The notes under the pieces: model-generated
Databases searched by the model: none
Told to the model about the DNA's origin: nothing
What the model saw: the letters and a program-made list of their open reading frames with translations, nothing else
Part shown: positions 33,415-44,600 of the stretch, one piece after another
Layout: every line of letters starts with the position of its first letter
How positions within the stretch are numbered: the first letter of the stretch is position 1
Made by a program: the position numbers and the translations under genes
DNA from: Corynespora cassiicola
Taxonomy: Eukaryota > Ascomycota > Dothideomycetes > Pleosporales > Corynesporascaceae
Direction of reading: 5' to 3'
Length of the DNA stretch: 64,000 bases
Assembly (NCBI GenBank): GCA_022059125.1
Contig: JAEUWY010000012.1
Span: 1,860,001 to 1,924,000 of the forward strand

Positions 33415-34774
33415 ATGTGTAGATTTATGGTGCATTGGCCCATCCCGGTTCTCCATCACCACCAACACCGCTAACGGAGACGCAGGTCTACAAGGGCAAG
33501 GACGAGATCCTCCTTTCCGAGCTCATCTTGAACCCCACGCACTCCATCCTCACACAGTCCTTCGACTCGCGCCTCCGCCTGGTAGCTGTCCCCTCCTCCA
33601 CCCCTCTCCATCGCTTGACTCACGCCACGCACAGGACCGCCGCCGCCCTCACAACGGCGATGGCTTCGGAATCGGCTACTACACCTCCCCCTCCCTAGGC
33701 CCCGAGCCCTGCGTCTTCACCTCTACAATCCCCGCCTGGAACTGCATAAACCTCTCCCGCATCGCCTCCAAGACGACGTCGTCGCTGCTCTTCGCCCACG
33801 TGCGCGCCACGACCGAGGGCAACCTCTCCGACTCCAACTGCCACCCTTTCCTCTACAAGAGCCTCATGTTCATGCATAACGGCGGCATCGGCTGCTTCCG
33901 GCAGATCAAGCGGCGGCTCGCGCTCAGCCTGAACGAGCAGTGGTTCACGCTCGTGCAAGGGTCCACCGACTCGGAGTGGGCGTTCGCCCTGTTTCTGGAT
34001 TGCCTAGACAAGGCGGGGCATCACCCCGACCAGGAGCCGGGGAAGGGCGGGTTCGGACATACAGTGCTGCGAAAGGCGATCCTCAAGACGATTCAGCGTA
34101 TCAATGGGTTCATCAAGGAGGTTGTGGGCGAGGAGGGGACGGGCACGGAGGATAGTAGGAGTTTGCTCAACTTTGCGGTTACGGACGGCGAGAGTGTGGT
34201 GTGCACGCGGTATGTGAGTTCGAGGACGGATGAGGCGGCTAGCTTGTTCTTTTCGAGTGGGACGAGCTGGAAGGAGTCTAGGGGGCAGCAGCAAAAGGAG
34301 CAGGGCGGTGCTGGGAGCTCGCAGGAGCCGGGGCAAAAGGACTATGTCATGGAGAGGCGGGACAAAGGGTCGGACATTGTGCTTGTGGCCAGCGAGCCGT
34401 TGACTTTTGAACGAGGTATGGAAGCCAATACTTTCTCTGTCGTCTCATCATTCCGTTTTCTGCGACTGTGTACGAGGGTTGGAGGCTGACTATGGCACGC
34501 GATAGACAATTGGGTCACAGTCCCGACGAACAGCACCCTCACCATCTACAAGCAGACGGTCATGATCCATCCCATCGTCGACGAGTTCTACAGCGCTGAC
34601 CCGGCCCATATGCGCTCAGCGGGATTCGCACAGGCCAAGGGGCAGACCATCACGGGCCCCGATAAGCGTGTCCTGCCGCAGGGTGGGGGGTCTAGTGGCG
34701 GGGCGAGCCCGGATCGTAGCTCGACGCCCGATGTGCTTGGGGCTGCGGTGAATAGGTTGAAGTTGGCAGCTTGA
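33415..34774 (+). CDS. DUG3: class II glutamine amidotransferase, Dug3-like
   Basis: Four exons, 33415-33429, 33486-33581, 33635-34415 and 34506-34774, give 386 residues. The first exon is only five codons, MCRFM; Cys2 becomes the N-terminal nucleophile after Met removal, as in all Ntn-type glutaminase domains. Exon 2 provides VYKGKDEILLSELIL and SFDSRLRL. Exon 3 begins DRRRPHNGDGFGIGYY, the expected catalytic-pocket segment, then FAHVRATTEGNLSDSNCHPF and FMHNGGIG. The last exon ends with the HPIVDEFY block and a Gly/Ser-rich tail. In yeast, Dug3 with Dug2 degrades glutathione and other gamma-glutamyl peptides in the cytosol. The CTAAC branch in intron 1 sits 10 nt before the acceptor. DUG2 is not in the window. 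The longest frame wrongly extends 5' of exon 3. Confidence 0.92.
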
Positions 34775-37275
34775 GGAATGACGAGTCAACCAATAGGGAG
34801 ATATGTTGACGATGATCATCATCATCATCGTGAGATGTGGGATAGTAGAAGGAAATATAGAGATTTTTGAATCATGTGCGGATTCGTTGTGTTTTTGGGC
34901 ACATTGTCCTGTTCGTCTTGATCTTTCTTTTTGTTGGTGCGCACAGCGAACATCAAAGTACTGTCAACCCGTTTTTATGCCGTACCTCATCCAGCCATGT
35001 TTCTCATCCCTCCACATTTGTTTCTTGCTTAGTGGTTTTGTCTGGTGGACAAGCAGACATGGGTTGGAAGGCTCATCTTTTTTAGTCCAGGCAGAATATT
35101 GAACGCCGATATTAGCGATTGAGTCTGCGCCGGACATAGATGAAAACCTTTTTTGATTTATATTCTGATGTCAGACACATGTAAAGGCAATGGTAGTGAT
35201 GTTTTTACTCCGTGCCGAAGAGTTACCATCACTGACGTCGCTTCCGTATTTTAGGCACTTCACAACGAGCTGCATATGCTAAGGACATAGCTCGGGCTTT
35301 TGACATTCGCCACTGCTCTGGGCAAAGAACATATATGGCTTCGTCTTGGTTTTCGTTGACAAAACAACATGTAATGAACTTCAATTTCCTTTTAGCATGC
35401 TGTCGAACACATGATTATTGACTGTGAAACTCTGCTTCGGACAAAGGGGAAGAATTAGGCTTGGTATATTATTTTCTTGTACCTCACACGGCTCTCAACA
35501 CACCCATGCATCTGGCTTCTCTCCCATTTAGCATTTTACCACCTTATTCCACAGCAAACATGAACCACCGACCCCAATGGTTTTAGTGGCTGCAGAACAT
35601 TTGAAGGGTGGCACAGGTCTTTCTCGACTGATGAGTACATGCGTGAGTTCATTGTCCTTTTCAAAGAACATCAGGACCCATACAACCTTCAACATATACA
35701 TTTTATGCCCTGCTCAGCGAACAACACTCATTCTGGGCAGTTTCTTTGCTCTTTGGCTATGCCCTCCTCTGGGCGGCAAACATATTAAGCATGCGGTGAA
35801 TTTTCAGTCGAAACAGAACATGGTCTCTTCAATGTCTTATAATTTTAGTTTCATATTGTATATGTCGGGCAGATCCAGGATTTAGTTCTGCGCAAAAAGA
35901 ACATGTATTTGAAGCATCGAGCCTTTTTCCCAGTAGTTAGGAAGTTGAAAAAATCCCGCATATTAAGAATCTGAGTTAATTATAAAGCCCTGATCACGCT
36001 GGAGAGCAGCATACATAACGCCGGTTTGGTTGGCTTTATGGATAGTGAACGTGGGATTTGTCTACGGGTATTCCAGACTGGGATCCAGGACACGCACAGA
36101 CATTGATTCGAGCATTTTTGGTTTTTGAAAAGATATAGAGAGCCTGTTACCAATTTTTTTATTCATCGTGGATAATTTTGCGGTTTTACGGCCGAGTGAT
36201 CTAGTCGGCGGTTGTCGAGCCCACATCGTTGTTAAGCCAAGTGTCTGTACCCCCAACTCCATTAATAACTCTTAATTCCTTTTTTAAATCTGACATTAAG
36301 ATCTCCCGAATTTATCAATAGCTGTTGCCCGGCTCATGTTCCCAATTTCAAGGGTGTGGTTCTCCAGAGCCATTGGGTTTGATGTCCGGCTTTTTAGATT
36401 TAAATGCTGGATATCGTAGCATAATGTTTTATTGGTTCAGTTGAGGTTTCCAAAAGCAATCATTCTGTGATATCATTACCATTTTATTTTGCGAGTGCCA
36501 TAGGTCTTTCCCGTGTGGTTTTAGGGACGACCGCATGCTCCAGTCCCGGTTCTCTTTTCTAGTCATTGCTGCTAGCAACGCATTTTTGATATGCCGAAGA
36601 AGTTTTACCCTGCAGAAATAGTCGCGAGTGACAAAGCTTTTGTTCGAATTTGGGAAGGAACATGTAGATGACACATTCCCATTTTTAGCCCTTGTGGTCA
36701 AACACATAAATACCCAGTGTAAAGGTTTAGGCTCAAATCCCAACCTGGATTTTTAAACACTATTCAGAAGTCCAGCTCTGCTAGAAGCATATAGTCCAAT
36801 TTCGGGTAACTTGTTAGATTTCGTGAGTGGGCATGTGCACCTCTTAATGTCTTTGTAACTTCGCCGATGATGAATGCAGACAACAACATCCGACTATTGG
36901 AAGCTCTCTTTTCAGCTGCGTTCAAGTACGCTTTACTGGAAAAGCGCGAAGAAAATAGAGAAAACTTTAAATTGCTTTATTTCCCGTAGCTTGCTCGGCA
37001 CACACATCTTCCATAGCCATAATTATTCATCAACTAGGTTTGCCCGTAGCAGAGATTTGGCAAATGCCTGTATTTTTATACACCTGAAAAAAAGCTGTAT
37101 GTGTAACGCAGTAATCTTTCAGTTCCGTTTGTATTTTCATTTTTAGTCCCCGAAGCTTACAGAAATGAATTATTCCTCTCAGTTTTATAGTGGGAAAAGC
37201 AACATCATACTAGAATGGTCGAAATTTGATTGTTTGTACTGTTGAAGTGGTAGGCACAAGGATCGGATTGCGTGT

Positions 37276-37291
37276 CGATCGATCGATCGAT
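37276..37291 (+). repeat. (CGAT)4 microsatellite
   Basis: Four perfect copies of CGAT. Each unit is self-complementary over GATC. Confidence 0.8.
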
Positions 37292-37382
37292 GTATCAGAC
37301 AGTCAATTTATGAAAATGAAGTATTGGATTGTCAAGCCACTTGGCTTCCGAGCGAGCTATTTGTACTTAGTTGGTTGAGCTT

Positions 37383-37408
37383 GCCTGTCGTAGGGTCCTA
37401 CGACAGGC
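37383..37408 (+). repeat. 12-bp perfect inverted repeat with 2-nt loop
   Basis: Arms GCCTGTCGTAGG (37383-37394) and CCTACGACAGGC (37397-37408) pair perfectly around GT. It is followed at once by a second hairpin with GTTGGG/CCCAAC arms (37411-37426) and preceded by AAGCCA/TGGCTT (37334-37347). The GC-rich palindrome stands out in AT-rich surroundings. Confidence 0.8.
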
Positions 37409-38403
37409 GCGTTGGGTTTCCCCAACATGAAGCCAGAAAGTCTCGAGCTTCTTAATTATGTCTTATAGGTGATTAAAATTAGACATTAGGCAGTCCGAAT
37501 ATTCTTTTAAGACTAGAAAAAACATAGGTAAACAATGGAGTACTTTAAAGCAACTGATTCTTATGTGCGTATCATGGTTTATCTAAACACTCTTGGCTCT
37601 GATACATGGTATACTGTCATTTAGCATTCGTTCAAATCTCATAAATGAAGCATTGATAGTGCCTGGGATATTTTAGTGCATGAAATCAGACAGATCGAGG
37701 TTGTCCCTCTCATTATATGCTCGCGTTTCGGATTTCGTTTCTTGCAGCAGTCAAAAACAAGATAGAAATGATTTTTGCTATGAGATAACAAGACATATTT
37801 TGAGCGGAGTTCTATTGTAAATCACTAATCTTAAGCAATTATACTTAGACCGCGATAATTTTAGCACCAAGAGAGAAAAGACTGTTTGTTTTTGCCCGAG
37901 TCTCTAGACTGGCTGGCTAGAGCTCAGAACTAGCTCTCCGAAAGAGGCATATATATATTTTAGACAGGTTTCAGTCTTGCTAGGAAAGCCGCCTCAAGCT
38001 GTAGATATGCTGTAAGGTAGATATATCTTCCATTGGTTTGAATTGGGTTCATGGGCAGCGAACAAATCATTATCCACATCGATTCTGTAGACGTTATTTT
38101 CAAAGTTGACATTATCAACGGAAAAGCGAGTTTCCTTTTAGAGATTCATTGTTCTCTTTCTGGGTCTTTGATGCGGTGACCGCAAACGTCTTCATTGGCT
38201 AGCATTATAGTGCGCTACTTGAATAAGGAATCTACTGTCATTAGATTGAATTTATGTGCGGCGTATTCTTAATACTATATTTTCTTTTCCTATATATATT
38301 TGAGAACATCATAGAGTTCTTTTAATGGCATAATAGAGCTTAGGAAAAAAGGTTACACCGACTTCAGTGATGATTTTCCTTTTTCGATGAAAGCTACGAA
38401 AAT

Positions 38404-40582
38404 TTAGGCGTAGTTATCTGCTCCAGGAACTTGAACATATCCTCTATCCTTGATTCCAGGCTTGTGACTTTCTTCGAAATCACTTGAGGAAGCCAGCTTG
38501 GGGGATAGTAAACGGATGTGTTTTGAGTTGCTTATATCCAAGACGGCAAGCTCATTTCCCTGCTCTATAACAGGGACCGAACCTGAAGTCTTGGACCACA
38601 TTCCCATCCCTGTTCCCTCCTGGGCCAATCTTTGTAGCTGCAGAGTGGAACTTGCTTTCCACTCTGCAAATGCGTATTGGAATCTTCCGGATTTTTGGAG
38701 AGGGCTTTTTGAGATCAATTCGAGGATAAGACCCAGACAGACTGAGAGAAGCATAATTACGCCTCCTAAAGTTAGTATGATTGCTAGTCCTAGGACGCTG
38801 AAAGAATAATGGTTGGTCGTGCGAACTTTCTTAATGCGAGTTAGGCTGGAAGATAGAAGCATCTCTCGAAGTACACGTACCTGACTCTTACACAATCTTC
38901 GACAAGGCATGATGTTACATGCCTGTTGACTGAGCCAATAGCCTCTTGCGTAATCAACCATATAGTGTTGCATGGCGGATAGCATGGTTTGTGTGAGATA
39001 TTCTATCTCTTTTTGCCACTGATTCGCAGGAATCAATTGTGTTTGAAGGTTCCACCATATACTATTTCGAGAAAGAAGTGTTGGTAGGCTTTTCGCTTGG
39101 AAAATGTTGCCAATATCTTCAGCGTCAAAATTTTGCAGTACCGTAGAGAGTGGGAATAGTGATGCCCGGTCCTCTGAGTTCGGCCACGCTCGTAAGAATT
39201 CATCCATGCCATTAGCTGAGTAGCCACTGACACAGCCATCCGAAAGTGGGAGTTCAGGATTACAAAACAGGCGCGAACTCGCACACCCTATGACTGACAT
39301 TGGCTTATCTGCAGAAAAGAAGTCGCCCAAGAAAATTGAATCGTTTGTGTTTCGAGGTGCAGGCGTAGTCGCTGAGAACCAAGGGTCGTCTGTCTTGTTA
39401 TTGTAAAGGATGGACGATGAATCCAGGACCAATAAGGTAGTCGTGGCGCTAGATACTCTAAAAGGGGGATAGAAATATTCTCCCGGTCCAACCAAAGCGC
39501 TGATCGGTTATTAGCCATTTTTGAACATCTCATCCGGAAGCAAAGAATTATTGTCACTAACCTGACTTTATAGTTACCATTCATATCCCGTCTCGCAGAA
39601 GAGATATTGAGAGGTACTTCGACAAAATCACTCTTCTCGGGCCCGACAGTGAGTGTGAGAAACTTGGTTCCAGGATGCTCCGAATCGTCTCTGATTTGGG
39701 TGAACTGATCTATCACCAGTGGCGCGCAATGATGCTTCAATTGGATACTAGCGCGGGGCCCTCTGTTTAATCCGAGGTCTTTATAGCTATCCATAAATGG
39801 TGTTTGAATGATTAAGTTGCCAGTTGGGGATTTGCATATGTCCGCATCGAACGGACAAGTCTCGTTGGTCAGCATGTCGTATGGAAGAGTGGCGCGAGTC
39901 AGAAGATTGCACGAGTCAGATTGAGCTGATTGTTTTTGTTGATAACATCGTGTTGCGTAAGTCAGATGTTCCGCGGTTTTGATGTTTGAGAGGGAGGCCT
40001 GAAAAGTGATGTTGCTCGACTGGTCGTTAGGTAATTCTGTATCGCAGTCTTTACCAGCAATGAGTGCTTCGTTGGAGGCAGTATTTACTACTCTCGAAGA
40101 GAGAATACCTGTTCTATGTATTAGTTTGCATCTATATTTCAGTATGGTGTAACGCCTTCCTCACCAGCAGCTGCAAACAACGTCGCCACTAGTATGGATA
40201 AAGTACCCACAGGAGCAAGTCGCCGTTTTACCCTCGATGCCTTCCGGTTCCAAGCGTAAAGAATCTCCCCAAAATCAAATCCGGCATCCAGGGATAGAAG
40301 TGAGTTCCGCAATATTGCTTGTCGTTGAAGATAGACTCCGTCCGGTGCTGACATGGACGAGAAGCAGAAGAAGAGAATGCAACGCAGGATCTTCCAAAAT
40401 GCTCGACCAGTAGCACCGACGTACAGCGCCAGGAAGGCAATAAGAATACTTCCGCCATCGCGATTCAGAGTAAGAGTAGCTCCATTGATGTTTCCGAAGC
40501 TGTGGTTTATCCAGAACCCCTGAAATATGTCGTCGTCCAAGGAGCCAAGAGCGATAGAGTCGAAAAGTGAGCGTGAAGCCAT
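38404..40582 (-). CDS. fungal orphan membrane protein, about 3 TM segments
   Basis: Three exons, 40582-40165, 40108-39562 and 39499-38404, join in phase into 686 residues. Donors are GTGAGG and GTTAGT. Hydrophobic segments lie near residues 45-65 (SILIAFLALYVGATGRAF), 120-138 (VGTLSILVATLFAAAG) and 565-590 (VLGLAIILTLGGVIMLLSVC). Between the second and third is a long probably extracytoplasmic region with many Cys residues and N-glycosylation sequons (NITF, NETC, NNKT, NDSI). The cytosolic tail has AFAEWKASSTLQLQRLAQEG, a motif I associate with large multi-copy families in filamentous fungi without known function. The gene sits alone in the low-GC island. Its intact frames and splice sites argue it is functional despite its decayed neighbours. 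Confidence 0.75.
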
Positions 40583-40621
40583 TGTTCGGCGAGGTGTTGT
40601 GCCTCTGATCTATCCCACAGG

Positions 40622-40633
40622 TTATTATTTAAA
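40622..40633 (-). promoter_or_regulatory. TATA-like element of orphan membrane gene
   Basis: Minus-strand TTTAAATAATAA about 45 bp before the ATG. AT-rich context lowers its weight. Confidence 0.25.
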
Positions 40634-41395
40634 GGGCAGTGTGCTGACCGCCTCATTACCACTAGTGGGCCGTTAGGTCTCACTTGGTGCCTGATCTATT
40701 CTTGTTTTGGGTAACGCTCGTGCGGCTCAAGTTGGGGGCCGATGAAAACGTTGAAACAAGTCCTGCTAGGTGTCTTTATTGTTACGAAGCACAAAGGGGA
40801 CCAATCGAGGGCAAAAAGCACAGAATTGACGCACAATGAGCTTTCAAGTCGTTCATCAAACGCTTTCCTGCCTACTGTGTGTTATTGTGCGATAAGTAGT
40901 GACGGAAATCAGCTGAGATTTACCGGGTCCACTTTTTCTCAGCCACTATACGCCCGGGAGGATTCTTGATCTTCATGCAGAGTGGCAGCAAGCCAGCCTA
41001 TTCGCTTTTATCCGAAATCATTCCAAGAGTTGGCGGGCCCCTTCCTTTTGGGCTTGGTAAGCCGGGAATAAATATGTGGTCATTACTGTAACCAGGTTTT
41101 GTAGTTTAAGCGAGCTGAACTATCATAGAAGCGATATAACAAATAAGCATTAATATACAAGAGGTCATTCCTCACTCCTAGTCGAATATTGCGCCTTGTA
41201 GACTTGTCTTCATACTATATATATCCTGCTAAACACCATCAGGCTTTTTAGCCGAATAACTCTGCGTCGAATCATTGGAAATTTATACTCGTCTACATCT
41301 GCCTCTAATATCTTTGGATCAGGAACTTGGCACACCCCAGCATGACTGATTAGTTACTGCGCAAGCCATCGCGGAATTTGAGAACTACATTTGCA
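40634..41395. other. intergenic, low-GC island
   Basis: About 760 bp between the divergently oriented membrane-protein gene and the hydrolase relic. Contains TATATATA-like tracts near 41215. No gene seen. Confidence 0.4.
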
Positions 41396-42117
41396 ATGGC
41401 CTCGTCAGAAAAGCCCACCATTGCTCTGCTTCAAGGCACGTTTCAAGTCCCAGAAGTCTGCCACAGCTTAGTGCGCCTCATCGAATCCCGCGGCTTCCCT
41501 GTCGTGCAGCCATCCTGTCTCTCTTTGACAGGCTAAGACGAACCCGAATTCACCAAAAAGACCCTAACTGACGATGTCAGGGTAGTAGAAGCCGCCATCT
41601 GGAAACTTGTCGAAAACGAGAGCAAAACGGTCTAAGTGGTCATGCATTCATACGGTGCGCTCGTAGGCTCCGAGTCCGTGCCCGAGGATCTTACCTCCAA
41701 GAATTGCAACTTACGGGACTTGTCGGGCGGTGTGGCAAACTTAGTTTTCAATGCCGCCTTCATCATGGTCATGGAACAGTATGTCGCAACAGCCGTGGGC
41801 GACTCACCCCATCACGACCACTGGGATAGTCGCTTCAAAATACGCGATCCTCTTGCGGTCCTGTACAACGACCTGCCTTCAGATGAGGCGACCGACTGGG
41901 CCGCAAAGGTGATCCCCAGAGCCGCGCAGTTAAGGATACCCCGATGAATCGATGCGCATACATGCATGTGCCCTCGACGTACATGGTATGCACTGGAGAC
42001 AAGGCAGTCTCCCTGCCTGTGCAGGAGATGTTCGCATATATAGCTGGGTCTACGGGCAGAAAAGCTTATGCCGGACATTTAGCAATGTTGAGCAGGCCGG
42101 AAGAAGTGGTTATGTAA
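41396..42117 (+). pseudogene. alpha/beta-hydrolase pseudogene
   Basis: From an ATG at 41396 the frame reads as a small alpha/beta hydrolase of the kind often annotated AB-hydrolase-1 in fungi. It has an opening strand TIALLQGTFQVPE, the nucleophile elbow VVMHSYGALVGSE with the catalytic Ser in HSYG, and later FNAAFIMVMEQ and YNDLPSDEATDWAAKVIP. Two in-frame TAA codons interrupt it at 41534-41536 and 41633-41635. A shift of frame near 41925-41930 is then needed to continue into VKDTPMNRCAYMHVPSTYM and VCTGDKAVSLPVQEMFAYI, the expected C-terminal strand and acid-loop region, ending with TAA at 42115-42117. Three separate lesions make it non-functional. Introns do not explain the stops, since family sequence is continuous across them. 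Confidence 0.82.
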
Positions 42118-42839
42118 GACGGTGCAAAGATACTTGGAGAAGGTCGAAGGATTCACGAGCATCTACGAATAGCTAGTATATTGCAAAGAAATTTAGAATA
42201 TTCTACTGAGTTGTATGCAGATTCTGTGGCTCATCCAGTGCAAACTTCTACTTTGTTCAATCCGGCTGGCCGAGGACTACAACAAACCCTAACCTATTTG
42301 TTCCAAGGCTCAAAAAAGGTAGGCAGAAATTCGATCCTACGTAAGGCCAAATCCACCAACAAAACCAAAAGATCTTGACATCCTGGTATTCTGCCATCTC
42401 ATATCCTGGCATCCTACTATGATCATATCATGATACCCTGCCATCGAGATATCTTGTAAGCTCAATCTGATCCTGAAATCTTAATAATCGAGACCCTACC
42501 TCTTGATCCTGACATCATGACCCCAACACCCTGATGTCCTTGAATATACGTCCTAAGATCCTAACATGCTAGCGATGGGATCATGGACGTGATATGCTGT
42601 GATATCAATGTCCTTCATGTTCTGCTATCCTGATATCCTTGATATTATTGACTTGATATCCCGAATACTCGATGTTCCTGATATCTCATCATTATGAAAA
42701 TCTGATATCTGCTATGCTGGTCTCCGCGGTATGCTACGATCATTTCCCTGAAACGCCACACACCTGCAGTTTCGTGCGCCAATTCCCAAAAAAGAACAGA
42801 GAAGTTCCAAAAAGATATACCGATATCAGTTTTTTTCCG
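42118..42839. other. intergenic, low-GC island with decayed repeat
   Basis: Follows the hydrolase relic and holds the degenerate repeat at about 42370-42710. No ORF with recognisable content. Confidence 0.45.
42370..42710 (+). repeat. degenerate tandem repeat, unit about ATCCTGATATC
   Basis: Over 300 bp the text keeps returning to variants of a 10-12 nt unit: ATCCTGGTATTC, ATCCTGGCATCC, ATCCTGAAATC, ATCCTGACATC, ATCCTGATATCC, TTCCTGATATC. GATATC alone occurs at least six times. Copies differ mostly by transitions and small length changes. It is an old minisatellite-like array. Confidence 0.7.
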
Positions 42840-43268
42840 CTACTTGCTTTCCTTTTTGTTGACGGCAATGCTTGGCGTATTGGATCGTGATACGCTCGCG
42901 CTCGAAAAGCCCCACCTGTCCACTACATGTTTCGCTCCCATGTCCAACGACGAGTAGTACCACATACGCTTCTGTTGCTCAGCTGTATGAGGCATCTGCC
43001 ACGAGACCTTTTCAACTTGCATTTTACTTTCTTGGGTACCAAAATTGCTCATTGGTGGTTTGAATTGGCGCGAATCAGTCGGTGGAAGGCTATCTCGAAG
43101 AGGAGCGGTACTACCTGACTGATAAGGGGATATTTCCAGCTCAGGTACGAAACTCGCAATATGGGTAGACTTTAATGTCGTTTGAGGAGAGGTGTTATAA
43201 GAAATATATTTGTCTTCTGATCTCTCCATTTGGATCGGAGCTGCGTTATCTTTGTTTGCATGAGCCAT
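42840..43268 (-). CDS. small hypothetical ORF, doubtful
   Basis: An open frame of 142 residues with an ATG in good context (CGCCATGGCT). The product is hydrophilic, Ser/Thr/Pro/Gln-rich, without signal peptide, membrane segment or recognised domain. It lies in the repeat-bearing low-GC island. It could be a lineage-specific gene, a terminal exon or chance; no splice continuation was evident. I do not recognise it. Confidence 0.3.
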   Translation of the reverse strand: MAHANKDNAAPIQMERSEDKYISYNTSPQTTLKSTHIASFVPELEISPYQSGSTAPLRDSLPPTDSRQFKPPMSNFGTQESKMQVEKVSWQMPHTAEQQKRMWYYSSLDMGAKHVVDRWGFSSASVSRSNTPSIAVNKKESK

Positions 43269-44600
43269 GGCGATAAGGATATAGAATCATGATACTTGAA
43301 GTTCCCAGCTGGACTGATATATGGGGAATTATGTAAGCTGAGAAAGGCAGTCACTGGCTGGGTAATGTTGGACGGCCTGCTTTGTTTTCTTTTATCACCC
43401 CACAGCCTGCCTGATCACGTTGTGGCACCATACATACCGATCACTCCACACAGCTCACATATGAGCAACAACTTGAAACCTTGCATAGCATATTGATTCT
43501 AGACTAATCGGAATTCTGGATCTGAGATAGAAACACCTCCATCATCAGACTCGAACATATCTGCCCAATCTCATGCTCTCAGCCCCCCGACACCAAGCCA
43601 TACCCCTGCACAACCAACGCCTCTTTTGCATAGAATATGTAACCATACATCCCAAAAGGTATACCCCGCTTTTTCCCCGCTCTTGGTCATTCAAAGCTCC
43701 CCACACCCTCTCAGCGCCCAGCTCGTAAGCCCACCGTTCCCCCGATTTCACCCAGCGCCCCCAAGAAAATCAGGCACGACCGCAAACCCACCACTCTCAC
43801 CACAGACACAATAACAAAACAGCCCTCATATCACTCGCCCCTGAAAATCACGGCACATAGATGGCAGCTCGTAGTTATTCCCATCTGCACCCACTAGCTG
43901 GGAACCACACCCCAAGTCCCACAAACCACCCCCTCCCCAAATGACGCACACAAAACAGCGCACAAAAACACCTCCCTCAAGCATAATCCCCCCAATTCCG
44001 CATCTCCACCCCAAAAATACTGAACCCACAACGCGTCGTCCCCGCACCCAAGCCCAAACGCGTGTCCCCTACGCAAAAACCCCTTCCATGACCAAACACA
44101 ACAGACCCCCAAGCACCTCCACGCACATACCCAAACACAATACAATGGGTAGATGCAGGCCAGGCTAGGCCAGGCCCGAGTAAAGCAAGACAGGCCGTTC
44201 CAAGAAAGGCAACGCGTGTCGCGGGTGGCTGTGCGAGCGTAGATCAGCGCTTGTCTGTGTGCGTGCGTGCGTGCTTGCAGTCCCGGGATGCGCCTTGCAG
44301 ACAAGCTTTCCCGGGGATTACCGTGGTCGGGGAAATCACGTTTGGTGCCCTGGGTATGCCAAGGGGCGTTTCTGTAGCGTGAAAGGGGAGGGGGCTGGTG
44401 GGATGGAACGGGCAGTGCGTGGCGCCGTGACGGCGGGCTAGGGGTGCTAGAGGGACGTAAGGGTAAGCATTTGTGGCGCAAGCAAGTCTTGTTTGGGACG
44501 AGAAAAATGTGCGCCGGCGATTTGTTGCCGCCTGTCATGGATACCTTTTTTTTGGTTTCATGGCGCTACGTGGCGGCTACCCTGTCTTCCCCCTCGTGTA
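43269..44600. other. 1.3-kb intergenic, right edge of island
   Basis: Includes a very C/A-rich plus strand at about 43540-44110. A 214-codon minus-strand frame here is the composition shadow of that tract. No gene supported. Confidence 0.4.

Larger units (their letters stand above)
34775..38403. other. 3.6-kb AT-rich gene-free stretch
   Basis: Marks the left part of the low-GC island. No frame above 104 codons and none with a motif. It contains a short (ATC)n run near 34813-34830, a (CGAT)4 microsatellite at 37276-37291 and a cluster of perfect hairpins at 37334-37426. I found no long terminal repeats, no integrase, reverse transcriptase or transposase remnant and no tRNA. A heavily decayed repeat is the likeliest content, but this is inference from composition. 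Confidence 0.5.

Noticed and set aside
36721..36760. B-box-like GGCTCAAATCCC suggesting a tRNA gene
   Set aside because: The flanking bases do not form a T stem, and no A box or acceptor stem is found at the right distances.
34775..38403. Possible nuclear copy of mitochondrial DNA or intact transposon
   Set aside because: Low GC and hairpins hinted at this, but there is no recognisable mitochondrial gene, LAGLIDADG motif, transposase or long terminal repeat.
43894..44538. 214-codon minus-strand frame
   Set aside because: Arises from a C/A-rich low-complexity tract; composition is biased and there is no motif.
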